Shown: positions 15,828 through 24,171 of the stretch, piece after piece
Position numbering within the stretch: the stretch's first letter is position 1
Layout of the letters: every line of letters starts with the position of its first letter
Assembly (NCBI GenBank): GCA_028702535.1
Contig: JAQVOR010000024.1
Span: forward strand, 1-35,023
Origin: Bacteroidales bacterium
Lineage (GTDB): Bacteria; Bacteroidota; Bacteroidia; Bacteroidales; ML635J-15
Direction of reading: 5' to 3'
Length of the DNA stretch: 35,023 bases
Position numbers and translations under genes: made by a program
Notes under the pieces: model-generated
Told to the model about the DNA's origin: nothing
The model's input: only the letters and a program-made list of their open reading frames with translations
Database searches by the model: none

Positions 15828-17486
15828 ATGAGAAAATTACTCATCATCAGCGGAATCACAATTGTCCTGCTTAGTAGTTGTGGATACTATGGCAGCGGCG
15901 AATTGACTGGAATAGACAGAAAGCTGTGGTACACTCCAGATCCTTATGGAATGTTATTTGTCCCACCTGGTACTTATCAAATGGGACCGAGTGATCAAGA
16001 TGTCCCTTATTCGATGACGGCTCAATCTAAAACTGTAACTATCCAAGGATTTTGGATGGATGAAACTGAGATCACAAATTCAGAGTACAGGCAATTTGTT
16101 GCATGGGTTAGAGATTCATTGGCATTGACAGTTCTTGGTAAAGAAACCAAAAACTCAGTCGATTTTGGGGATATTAATACTAAGGTCTCATATCAGCCTA
16201 TTGATTTTATTATTGATGATACTGATGTTACCGAAATGGAAACTAATTTCATTACAAATATGTATGAAAATGGAGAGTTCGATTTTGATGATTATGATAA
16301 CACTAACTTTCTTGATTGGAACGGACCATTAGATTATCGCGACCTTGAAATTAGAGGGATTTTGATAAAAAATGAAATTCCCAATAATTTTAATCAAACT
16401 TTGTATGTTCTCCCACCTGCTGAACTATACCATTTTATGCGTAGTATTGACTTAAATACTGATGCATTGTATTATGATTATTTTTGGGTCGATTTAAAAC
16501 AGGCTGCTCAAAAACATACATTTAAACCTGGTTCTGACGGAGTTGACCAAGATATTGTTCGTACATTTACTCGTGAAGGTGATCATGGATTGAGAATTGG
16601 TCGTCATTTTAATCCAGAAACTGGACAATATGAAGGACAGATTAAAGATCGTGAGAAAATGGACGAAGACCAACCTTGGGAAGATTTTGCAGATCGCGAA
16701 ATTAAAAATTATGATGGGCGAAACGACGCTGGTAGGCATGGTGGTAGATATAGCTACTTTATGCACGAAAAAGTACATATTTATCCCGATACTCTATGTT
16801 GGATTAGCGATTTTACTTATTCTTATAATGAGCCAATGACCAAAATGTACTTCTGGCATCCTGCTTATGATTATTACCCTGTTGTTGGGGTTAACTGGAA
16901 ACAAGCAAATGCTTTTTGTATGTGGAGAAGTATGTTGAAAAACGCATATCAAAGAACAACAAATGATTATTACTTAAATGAGTATAGATTACCCACAGAG
17001 TCTGAATGGGAATATGCTTCTCGTGGAGGACTTGATCTCTCTATGTATCCTTGGGGAGGTTTATATACTCGTAATTATCAGGGTTGTTTTATTGCAAACT
17101 TTAAACCTATGAGAGGAAATTATTATGATGACGGTGGTGTTCAAACGCTTATGGTAGCTACTTATGATCCTAACGAATGGGGATTGTATGATATGGCAGG
17201 AAATGTTGCAGAGTGGACTAATAATGCTTTTGATGAGTCTGCATATAGTTTTACTCACGACTTAAATACTGATTATCAGTATTATGCACATCCAGATGAC
17301 CCTCCTGCAAAAAAACGTAAAGTTATTCGTGGGGGATCATGGAAAGATGTCGCTTATTATATGCAAAATGGTTCTAGAACTTACGAGTTCCAAGATTCTG
17401 CAAAAAGTTACATCGGTTTTAGATGTGTTAGAACATATCTTGGAAGACACAGAGCTGATGGAACATCGTATTCACAAGTATATTAG
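15828..17486 (+). CDS. gldK: T9SS outer-membrane lipoprotein GldK/PorK
   Basis: GldK/PorK lipoproteins join GldN/PorN to form the large periplasmic ring under the outer membrane in type IX secretion. The protein has 552 residues, with a lipoprotein signal ending LLSSC (Cys18). The body is an FGE/sulfatase-modifying-factor-like fold: MLFVPPGTYQMGPSDQD, then GFWMDETEITNSEYRQFV. Near the C-terminus come YRLPTESEWEYASRGG, YDMAGNVAEWTNNAF, VIRGGSWKD and IGFRCVRTY. GldJ has the same fold, but the position directly before gldL-gldM-gldN identifies this as K. The segment between the two halves (roughly residues 110-330) is long and acidic in places, which makes it longer than the about 460 residues I recall for flavobacterial GldK. 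Confidence 0.93.
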   Translation: MRKLLIISGITIVLLSSCGYYGSGELTGIDRKLWYTPDPYGMLFVPPGTYQMGPSDQDVPYSMTAQSKTVTIQGFWMDETEITNSEYRQFVAWVRDSLALTVLGKETKNSVDFGDINTKVSYQPIDFIIDDTDVTEMETNFITNMYENGEFDFDDYDNTNFLDWNGPLDYRDLEIRGILIKNEIPNNFNQTLYVLPPAELYHFMRSIDLNTDALYYDYFWVDLKQAAQKHTFKPGSDGVDQDIVRTFTREGDHGLRIGRHFNPETGQYEGQIKDREKMDEDQPWEDFADREIKNYDGRNDAGRHGGRYSYFMHEKVHIYPDTLCWISDFTYSYNEPMTKMYFWHPAYDYYPVVGVNWKQANAFCMWRSMLKNAYQRTTNDYYLNEYRLPTESEWEYASRGGLDLSMYPWGGLYTRNYQGCFIANFKPMRGNYYDDGGVQTLMVATYDPNEWGLYDMAGNVAEWTNNAFDESAYSFTHDLNTDYQYYAHPDDPPAKKRKVIRGGSWKDVAYYMQNGSRTYEFQDSAKSYIGFRCVRTYLGRHRADGTSYSQVY

Positions 17487-17551
17487 TTTTAGCATAGATA
17501 TAAAAAATTAAGTATTAACAAAAGGAGTATTAATTAAAAACTGAAACGATT

Positions 17552-18478
17552 ATGAATTTAAGCGAATTTACATCGAGTAAGAAGTACAAAAAGTTTATGG
17601 CTTTAGTTTATGGATGGGGAGCAGCAATTGTTATGGTTGGTGCGTTGTTCAAAATTCAACACTATCCTGGAGCAGGACCAATGTTGATTGTTGGTCTATT
17701 GACCGAAGCGTTTATCTTCTTTCTTTCTGCATTTGAACCACCTCACGAAGAAGTGGACTGGAGTTTGGTTTATCCTGAACTTGCTGGAGTAGGAGATGAC
17801 TTGAATATTTCTGATAAAAAAGCTGCTGTTAGCAGTAAAAAATCTGCATTAGAGAAATTTGATGCGATGATTGAAAATGCAGAAATTACACCCGAATTAT
17901 TCGAGAAACTAGGAGCAGGGCTTAAACACCTTAACACTACTACCGAAAAACTGCATGATGTCTCTGATGCAACAGTAGCTACTAATAATTATGTCGCTAA
18001 TTTTGAAAAAGCATCTGAAAAAGTATCGCAGTTTGCTGATGTTTATGGAAGCTCAGCCAGTAAATTAAATACGCAAGCTGATTATTTAGCTAATTCTTAC
18101 GAAAAATCTGCAAATCTTGTAAGTACATCTGGCGAAAATCTTTCTACTGCTTATAATCGATTGACAGAATCGATGAACAAAGAGTTGGCTGTGTCAACTG
18201 ATGGTGGCCAAACATATAATGAACAACTTGGCATAATGAATAAAAATCTAACTGCACTAAATGCTGTTTATGAACTCCAGTTGCAAGGAACAAATCAGCA
18301 AATGGAAGCTACAAAAACTTTGTATAGTGGTTTGGATGAGATATTGTCGAACTTAAAACAATCTGCAGAAGATACTAAACGTTATCGCGAAGAGATTAGC
18401 AAATTAAGCCATAATCTTTCTGCTATGAATACCGTTTATGGTAATATGCTGTCTGCGATGAATTTTAAGCAGGACTAG
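17552..18478 (+). CDS. gldL: T9SS/gliding motor protein GldL/PorL
   Basis: The inner-membrane subunit of the proton-driven GldLM motor that energises type IX secretion. It has 308 residues with two TM helices near the N-terminus (about 15-35 and 42-60), separated by KIQHYPGAGP. Lys34 and Glu52 lie where family work places charged residues needed for proton flow; that equivalence is my inference from position. The cytoplasmic remainder is Ala/Ser/Lys-rich with helical, coiled-coil-like stretches (FEKASEKVSQFADVYGSSAS, EEISKLSHNLSAMNTVYGNM). It lies 65 bp after gldK and 46 bp before gldM, consistent with an operon. Confidence 0.96.
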   Translation: MNLSEFTSSKKYKKFMALVYGWGAAIVMVGALFKIQHYPGAGPMLIVGLLTEAFIFFLSAFEPPHEEVDWSLVYPELAGVGDDLNISDKKAAVSSKKSALEKFDAMIENAEITPELFEKLGAGLKHLNTTTEKLHDVSDATVATNNYVANFEKASEKVSQFADVYGSSASKLNTQADYLANSYEKSANLVSTSGENLSTAYNRLTESMNKELAVSTDGGQTYNEQLGIMNKNLTALNAVYELQLQGTNQQMEATKTLYSGLDEILSNLKQSAEDTKRYREEISKLSHNLSAMNTVYGNMLSAMNFKQD

Positions 18479-18524
18479 TAATTTAGAGTTGTTAAAGTAT
18501 GTTTAATTATAAAAATTAAAGTAT

Positions 18525-20162
18525 ATGGCTGGAGGAAATTGCCCGGAAACCCCGAGGCAGAAAATGATAGGAATGATGTACCTGTTTTATACTGCACTGT
18601 TGGCACTTAACGTGTCTGGTGAGATAGTGGAAGCTTTTGTTAAAATTGACGATAGCATAAAAAAAACTACTGTCAATTTTTCTGCAAAAACACAGTCGCT
18701 TTATGCTAAAATTGATGCTAAAGTAGCTGAGCAACCAGGAAAATATAGTGCATTAGCAAAACAGGCTCATGATATAGAGTCGATGTCAAATAAATTATTT
18801 GTTGAGATTGACCGTATTAAGCTTTTGATTATACAAGAAAGTCAAGGTAAAGAGGCTACTCTTGATGACCCAATTAAGAAAAAGGATGACTTACATGCTG
18901 CCGTTATTGTTATGGTAGGACAAGGTGGTCCAATGCTTGGAGATAGTTTGAGAAAGAGTTTAGAAGATTTTCGAGATGTCTTGTTTACAATTGTTGATGA
19001 TACATCAAGTACTGTGTATAAAAGTATTGCTAAAACAATAGAATTAAAAGATTCAGATAACCCTGAGGAACCTTGGAGTTGGCAGGAAACTTTATGTCGT
19101 GGTATGCCTATGATTGGTACGTTGGCATTATTGTCGAAAGTGCAGGCGGACGTGAGAAATGCTGAAGCTGATGTTTTGGAGTTTATGATTGCCAAATTAG
19201 AAGGATTAGATATTCGTATTACCTCGTTAGAGGGACTGGTATCTGCACCTATAAGTTTTGTTGTTCGTGGAGGTCAATATACCTCAAGCGTGTTCCTTGG
19301 TGCACGTGATACTACAATGAGACCAACAGTTTATTTAACTTATGATGCTCCGTTCTTTGACTCAACTGTTGTTAATGGTGAGGTTCAATATAGGCTGCGT
19401 CAAGGTGTACAATATGATACTTTACCTCTTGATGCAAGTGGTAAAGGACAATATGTTTCCGCTTGTGGTGGTGTTGGTGATTTTACTTATGGTGGTTTAG
19501 TTCACTATAAGTCTAATCGTGGCGATATGTGGTTGCCTTATAAGGCTAATTATGTTGTGGGAGATGCAGGATTTACTGTGTCGGCCTCTAAATGTAATGT
19601 CTTTTATAGAGGTTTGGAAAACCCTGTCGAAGTTGCAGTATCTGGATATCCTAAAGAAAGTGTTAGTGTAAGTATTAGCGGTGGAGCTTTGATTAGAGCT
19701 ACTGGAAAAGGATACATCGTTACTGTACCCCAGGGTGTTGCTGCTAAACAAGTTAATATTACTGTCTCGGTAAGAACCCCCGAAGGTGGTAGAACTCTTG
19801 GTTCTGCACCATTTAATATTCTTAACGTACCACCGCCTACTATTCTTGTGGCTGGTGCATATAAAGACGGTGCCGAATTGCCTAAAGCAGCACTTACGCG
19901 TAATCCATATCTTAGTGCAAAACTTGAAAGCGACTTTTTCCCTTTCGAAGGAGTGGCCTATTCGGTTGCTAAATATGACTTTTTCTATACTGTTCGTGGG
20001 GTAACTAACAAAGTAACCGTAGATGGTTCGCAGTTTTCTTCAGGTGTATTGGCTGAGATTACTAAAATGGGAACTGGTTCACAAGTTAGTTTCTCAAATA
20101 TTTTCTATAATGGACCCTCAGGAACACGACAAACTAATGGTGTAACAGTAATCTTAAAGTAA
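18525..20162 (+). CDS. gldM: T9SS/gliding motor protein GldM/PorM
   Basis: The partner of GldL: a single N-terminal TM helix enters the GldL ring and a long periplasmic rod reaches the GldKN ring. It has 545 residues. The N-terminus MAGGNCPETPRQKMIGMMYL carries the conserved PRQKMI, with Arg11 where the known motor arginine lies, and the helix continues FYTALLALNVSGEIVEAF. The periplasmic part begins with a helical domain and continues into beta-rich immunoglobulin-like domains (for example GPMLGDSLRKSLEDFRDVLF, then VSGYPKESVSVSISGG). The C-terminus VTVILK ends 7 bp before gldN, so the two are tightly coupled. Confidence 0.96.
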   Translation: MAGGNCPETPRQKMIGMMYLFYTALLALNVSGEIVEAFVKIDDSIKKTTVNFSAKTQSLYAKIDAKVAEQPGKYSALAKQAHDIESMSNKLFVEIDRIKLLIIQESQGKEATLDDPIKKKDDLHAAVIVMVGQGGPMLGDSLRKSLEDFRDVLFTIVDDTSSTVYKSIAKTIELKDSDNPEEPWSWQETLCRGMPMIGTLALLSKVQADVRNAEADVLEFMIAKLEGLDIRITSLEGLVSAPISFVVRGGQYTSSVFLGARDTTMRPTVYLTYDAPFFDSTVVNGEVQYRLRQGVQYDTLPLDASGKGQYVSACGGVGDFTYGGLVHYKSNRGDMWLPYKANYVVGDAGFTVSASKCNVFYRGLENPVEVAVSGYPKESVSVSISGGALIRATGKGYIVTVPQGVAAKQVNITVSVRTPEGGRTLGSAPFNILNVPPPTILVAGAYKDGAELPKAALTRNPYLSAKLESDFFPFEGVAYSVAKYDFFYTVRGVTNKVTVDGSQFSSGVLAEITKMGTGSQVSFSNIFYNGPSGTRQTNGVTVILK

Positions 20163-20169
20163 ATATATT

Positions 20170-21093
20170 ATGAAAATGCTCACAAAATTTTTCCCGATAA
20201 TAGTACTCCTCGCACTTTGTGCTAACGCTAGTGCTCAAGTACTTGATGGTGCATATATGAGAGAGAATACGGTTGAAAGGACTTTTGTTCCTTATCAGAA
20301 TATTAGAGAGGCTGATGCGATGTACTCAAAGAAAATTCTGAGAGTTGTCGAAATGCGTGAAAAACAAAATCACTCATTGTATTTTCCTATTACTAGGATG
20401 ACTTATCCTGCTGGTATCGGAGTACAACCTCAAAGAAGCCGTGTTAATTTGTTGTATCTTATTAATAATATTGGAATACTTGGTGAGCAGTATGAAATGC
20501 ATACTGGAGCTCTTATTGAAGATACTATTATTTACAGTCTGAGATACCCAGTTTATAAATTAAATCCTAGTGATATTACTAACTGGCATCGTATCCCTAT
20601 TGAAAATGACGATCCTTTACGTAATGAGTTGTTATCATATTATGAAACAATTCAAGAGCAGGATATAGACGGCAATATTATTGACGTTAGAATTCCTTCA
20701 ATTCTTGAAGATACTCGTATTATGGATAAACTTTGGATATGGGAAGAATGGGTTTTTGACAAACAAAGATCCCTAATGGATGTTAGAATTATTGCTATGT
20801 CTCCCGATGGTTGGAATGACGACCAGCGTATATGGCCTTTCTGGATTTATTTCCCCGATTATAGACCATTATTTGCTAAATATGAAGTATTTAATACTTT
20901 TAATGATGCCGAACATAAAACTTTTGATGATATTTTCTTTAAAAGAAAATTCACAAGCTATATTGTTGCAGAAACAAATGTTTATGACAATAGGCTTATT
21001 GCCGATTACCTCTTGGGTATTGATGCAATTCGTGAAGGGGAAAGAATTCAGGCTGAATTATTTAAGTTTGAACACGACCAATGGGAATATTAA
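20170..21093 (+). CDS. gldN: T9SS protein GldN/PorN
   Basis: The periplasmic partner of the GldK lipoprotein in the T9SS ring. It has 307 residues. A signal peptide (MKMLTKFFPIIVLLALCANA, then SAQ) probably cleaves after ASA. The body opens with RTFVPYQNIREADAMYSKKI and RVVEMREKQNHSLYFP, both hallmarks of the family. LWIWEEWVFDKQRSLMDVRI and WIYFPDYRPLFAKYEVFN follow. The C-terminus has the usual ADYLLGIDAIREGERIQAEL, and the protein ends with EHDQWEY. It is the last gene of the cluster and is followed at once by a perfect hairpin terminator. Confidence 0.96.
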   Translation: MKMLTKFFPIIVLLALCANASAQVLDGAYMRENTVERTFVPYQNIREADAMYSKKILRVVEMREKQNHSLYFPITRMTYPAGIGVQPQRSRVNLLYLINNIGILGEQYEMHTGALIEDTIIYSLRYPVYKLNPSDITNWHRIPIENDDPLRNELLSYYETIQEQDIDGNIIDVRIPSILEDTRIMDKLWIWEEWVFDKQRSLMDVRIIAMSPDGWNDDQRIWPFWIYFPDYRPLFAKYEVFNTFNDAEHKTFDDIFFKRKFTSYIVAETNVYDNRLIADYLLGIDAIREGERIQAELFKFEHDQWEY

Positions 21094-21104
21094 AAAATTA
21101 TTGT

Positions 21105-21139
21105 AAATAAAGAGGGAGCAATTTGCTCCCTCTTTATTT
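21105..21139. terminator. Bidirectional terminator between gldN and manC
   Basis: AAATAAAGAGGGAGCA (21105-21120) and its exact complement (21124-21139) form a 16-bp stem around ATT. T-rich sequence follows on the plus strand and, by symmetry, precedes the stem as A-rich sequence, so it can end both convergent genes. The manC stop codon touches the right arm. Confidence 0.93.
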
Positions 21140-22224
21140 TATTTTATTTTGTCTCCAAATTTAAGTTTCGCCTCGTTTAGTAATTCCGATATTTCTTGTT
21201 CATTTTCTCGCTTGCAAATAAGCAAAGCTCCCTCCGTATTAACTACAATATAATCTTCGAGATCTCTTAGTAATAATACTTTGTCGTGAGAGTCTGTGTA
21301 AATGTAATTTCCAGTCGATTGTTCTAGTAATGTGTTTTTACCAATAACTACGTTTTGATCAGAATCTTTTTCTTGTAATGTATAGAGTGAATTCCACGTG
21401 CCTAAATCAGACCACCCAAAATCTGTTTGTAAAACAAATACATTTTTTGCTTTTTCCATTACACCAAAATCTATCGAAACGCTTTTGGCACCCGAATATA
21501 TTCTGTTAATGGCAGTTTTTTCTTCATAAGTGTCGAATGCTTCTTTATGCTCTAGGAAAAGATTATAAAGTGCTGGTAAATGCTCAGAAAAAGCATCGTC
21601 AATAGCTTTTTGTTTCCATAAAAAAATCCCCGAATTCCAAAGAAAATCGCCACTTTTGAGAAAAAACTTGGCAAGTTCAAGATGTGGCTTTTCTGTGAAT
21701 GTTTTTATAGGAACAAATCTTTCGTTTTTCTTGTTTTCCTCTAATTGTATGTATCCATAGCCAGTTGCTGGACGATCAGGAGTTATTCCGAAAGTTAGCA
21801 GACTATTGTTTAGTGTGATAAATTTAAGTCCGTCTTCTATGTTCTCTAAAAATTCATTCTCATCAATAATCAAATGATCGGCAGGTGTTACTACAATATT
21901 GGCTTTCTCATCACGTAAACCAATTTTCATATTTGCATATAATATGCATGGAGCCGTATTTCTACGCATGGGTTCACCCAAAATATTTTCTAGTGGAATT
22001 TTAGGAAGCTGTGCCGTAACTAATTCGATATATTCTTCATTTGTTACCACATAAATATTTTGTGGGTCGATAATTTTTGAAAATCGGTTAAATGTTTGTT
22101 GTATTAAGCTTTGTCCTGTGCCTAAAATATCGATAAACTGTTTGGGCATATTGGAGCGGCTAACTGGCCAAAACCGACTTCCAACTCCTCCAGCCATTAT
22201 TATACAATAATTTGATTTATGCAT
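21139..22224 (-). CDS. manC: Mannose-1-phosphate guanylyltransferase
   Basis: Makes GDP-mannose from mannose-1-phosphate and GTP for surface polysaccharides. I start at ATG 22224 (residue 11 of the longer TTG frame), since MHKSNYCIIMAGGVGSRFWP is the usual N-terminus. The nucleotide-binding signature GGVGSRFWPVSRSNMPKQF is complete, followed by LGEPMRRNTAPCILYA, VTPADHLI and FTEKPHLELAKFFLKSGDFLWNSGIFLWK. SVSIDFGVMEKAKNVFVL, then GWSDLGTWNSLY, complete the family pattern. At 361 residues it is the short form without the phosphomannose isomerase domain. An upstream TTG, 20 bases, TATTTTG may be its promoter. Confidence 0.94.
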   Translation of the reverse strand: MHKSNYCIIMAGGVGSRFWPVSRSNMPKQFIDILGTGQSLIQQTFNRFSKIIDPQNIYVVTNEEYIELVTAQLPKIPLENILGEPMRRNTAPCILYANMKIGLRDEKANIVVTPADHLIIDENEFLENIEDGLKFITLNNSLLTFGITPDRPATGYGYIQLEENKKNERFVPIKTFTEKPHLELAKFFLKSGDFLWNSGIFLWKQKAIDDAFSEHLPALYNLFLEHKEAFDTYEEKTAINRIYSGAKSVSIDFGVMEKAKNVFVLQTDFGWSDLGTWNSLYTLQEKDSDQNVVIGKNTLLEQSTGNYIYTDSHDKVLLLRDLEDYIVVNTEGALLICKRENEQEISELLNEAKLKFGDKIK

Positions 22225-22291
22225 TTCTAAATTATTTTTTGATTTAATTGACAAAATAGCAATAATATTTTTCTTTTACAACTTAGTTGGT

Positions 22292-22299
22292 TAAATTTG
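22292..22299 (+). promoter_or_regulatory. Candidate -7 box for the mlaE run
   Basis: TAAATTTG matches TAnnTTTG exactly and lies 17 bases before the mlaE ATG, in the 92-bp divergent gap with manC. No clear -33 TTTG is present at 19-21 bases. Confidence 0.4.
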
Positions 22300-22316
22300 T
22301 TCATTAATTTATCCAA

Positions 22317-23057
22317 ATGAAGATGTTTACAATTATTGGAAAATATTTTGTGCTTATGGGAAATGTATTTACAAAACCTGTTCGCCCTTCTATCTTTTTT
22401 AAACGAGTTTTGGATGAAATTGAGCAAATTGGGGTGGATTCTTTGTGGATTGTTGCTATTGTGTCAATTTTTATGGGTGCAGTACTTACTTTACAAGTCG
22501 CAATAAATTTTGAGGCTCCATATATCCCTAAATATCTTATCGGTTTGAGTGCCAGAGATACGATGATACTCGAATTTTCCAGTACTATTATTTGTCTTAT
22601 TTTAGCTGGTAAAGTTGGCTCTAATATAGCATCCGAAATTGGTACTATGAGAATTACAGAGCAAATAGATGCACTTGAAATTATGGGCGTTAATAGTGCT
22701 GGCTATCTTATTTTACCTAAAATGATCGCAGCTTTTCTTACTTTCCCAGTCTTAAATATATTGAGTATAATACTAGGAATATTTGGAGGATATGCTGTTG
22801 CATCTTTTACCGATACCGTTATGGTTTACGACTATTTATATGGACTTAATTATGCTTTTGTACCTTTTTATGTTACATATTCCTTAATTAAAATTTGTGT
22901 CTTTTCTTTAATTATTACATCCGTGTCATCTTTTTATGGGTATTATACTTATGGAGGAGCTCTCGAAGTCGGTCAAAGCAGTACAAAAGCCGTTGTATAT
23001 AGTATTATCTTGATATTGCTCTTTAATTTAATCCTTACACAACTACTATTAACATGA
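22317..23057 (+). CDS. mlaE: MlaE-type ABC transporter permease
   Basis: The inner-membrane permease of a phospholipid transport system that maintains outer-membrane asymmetry. It has 246 residues with about five hydrophobic helices. Family marks are WIVAIVSIFMGAVLTLQVAI, LEFSSTIICLILAGKVGSNI, then ASEIGTMRITEQIDALEIMG and PKMIAAFLTFPVLN, the signature of MlaE/YrbE. It overlaps mlaF by 4 bp (ATGA), so the two are translationally coupled. The MCE substrate-binding subunit (MlaD) is not adjacent and is presumably elsewhere. Confidence 0.95.
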   Translation: MKMFTIIGKYFVLMGNVFTKPVRPSIFFKRVLDEIEQIGVDSLWIVAIVSIFMGAVLTLQVAINFEAPYIPKYLIGLSARDTMILEFSSTIICLILAGKVGSNIASEIGTMRITEQIDALEIMGVNSAGYLILPKMIAAFLTFPVLNILSIILGIFGGYAVASFTDTVMVYDYLYGLNYAFVPFYVTYSLIKICVFSLIITSVSSFYGYYTYGGALEVGQSSTKAVVYSIILILLFNLILTQLLLT

Positions 23058-23809
23058 TAGAGGTAAAAAATATATCGAAAAGTTTTAATAATAATCACGT
23101 CCTTAAAAATGTTAGTGCCGATTTTGTCCCTGGTAAAATTAGTATGGTAATTGGAAAAAGCGGTTCGGGTAAAACTGTGTTATTAAAATCTGTAATTGGT
23201 TTGCATACACCAGATGAAGGAGAAATATTCTTTGATAAAAGGGAGTTTACTAAAGCAAATATGAAATTTAAACGCCAAATAAGACAAGAAATTGGAATGG
23301 TATTTCAGGGTGGTGCATTATTTACTTCTTCAAATATAGAAGATAATATAAGATTCCCCTTAGACCTTTTTACTAATATGACTAAAACCGAAAAGAAAAA
23401 ACGTGTGGACTTTTGCCTCGAAAGAGTAAATATGGAGGATTCTAATAAGTTATTCCCTGCCGAAATTAGTGGCGGAATGCAAAAAAGAGTGTCTATTGCT
23501 AGAGCTATCGTGCTAAACCCAAAATATTTATTTTGCGATGAACCAAATTCTGGTCTCGACCCTCAAACTGCTATTTTAATTGATAGACTAATCAAGGAAA
23601 TTACTGCAGAATACAATACTACTACTATTGTCAACACTCACGATATGAATTCTGTGATAGAAATTGCTGATAATATTTATTTTATTCACGAAGGACAAAA
23701 ATGGTGGGAAGGTGGTAGAGATGATATTTTCTATTCGGATAATAAAGAACTAAACGATTTCGTCTTTGCATCAGATTTGTATAAAAAAATTAAAGCCCTT
23801 GCGAAATGA
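23054..23809 (+). CDS. mlaF: MlaF-type ABC transporter ATPase
   Basis: The ATPase subunit paired with MlaE for phospholipid transport. It has 251 residues: Walker A GKSGSGKT (34-41), VFQGGALFTSSNIEDNI, with the MlaF-typical GGALF after the Q-loop, signature ISGGMQKRVSIARAI, Walker B YLFCDEPNSGLDP, and H-loop in IVNTHDMNSV. SGGMQKR rather than SGGQ is normal in the MlaF branch. It overlaps mlaE by 4 bp and overlaps the next gene by 4 bp. Confidence 0.96.
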   Translation: MIEVKNISKSFNNNHVLKNVSADFVPGKISMVIGKSGSGKTVLLKSVIGLHTPDEGEIFFDKREFTKANMKFKRQIRQEIGMVFQGGALFTSSNIEDNIRFPLDLFTNMTKTEKKKRVDFCLERVNMEDSNKLFPAEISGGMQKRVSIARAIVLNPKYLFCDEPNSGLDPQTAILIDRLIKEITAEYNTTTIVNTHDMNSVIEIADNIYFIHEGQKWWEGGRDDIFYSDNKELNDFVFASDLYKKIKALAK

Positions 23810-24171
23810 TAAAATATAAAATCTTGTTCTTCATATTATTAATTGGTAGTTTGTCTTATTCTTGTATTCAGGATTCCGTTAATCAGACTCAAGATGGTAA
23901 AGATATTATCTCTGCGGATACGCTTGAACTTATGATTTTTGATATCCATTTGGCTGATGCAATCATTACCTCGAAGATAATGAAAACTAAAGACAATACG
24001 GCCATTGATAGCCTTGTCTATCAGAGTGTTTATGATAAATATGGCTATGCAAAGGATGATTTTGAACAAACTTTATTGTTTTATGCCCATAATAAACTCG
24101 ATTCCCTTAATGTTATTTACGACAGGGTAATAGAACGGTTTAATATCCGGAAAGGAGAAATATACAATTAA
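23806..24171 (+). CDS. DUF4296-type lipoprotein
   Basis: A 121-residue lipoprotein. The leader ends LSYSC, with Cys20 as the lipidated residue. The domain DTLELMIFDIHLADAIITSK, then YQSVYDKYGYAKDDFEQTLL and a terminal VYDRVIERFN, matches what I know as DUF4296, a Bacteroidota-only family of unknown function. The start overlaps the mlaF stop (ATGA) and its stop abuts the amidohydrolase ATG with no spacer. That ties it to the same transcript, but a functional link to lipid transport is only inferred from position. Confidence 0.87.
   Translation: MIKYKILFFILLIGSLSYSCIQDSVNQTQDGKDIISADTLELMIFDIHLADAIITSKIMKTKDNTAIDSLVYQSVYDKYGYAKDDFEQTLLFYAHNKLDSLNVIYDRVIERFNIRKGEIYN

Noticed and set aside
18842-19195. 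A 117-residue minus-strand frame
   Set aside because: It is fully within gldM and shows no family features.
22225-22254. TTG start of the manC frame
   Set aside because: The residues before MHKSNYCIIMAGG are not part of the family, and an ATG is available at 22224.
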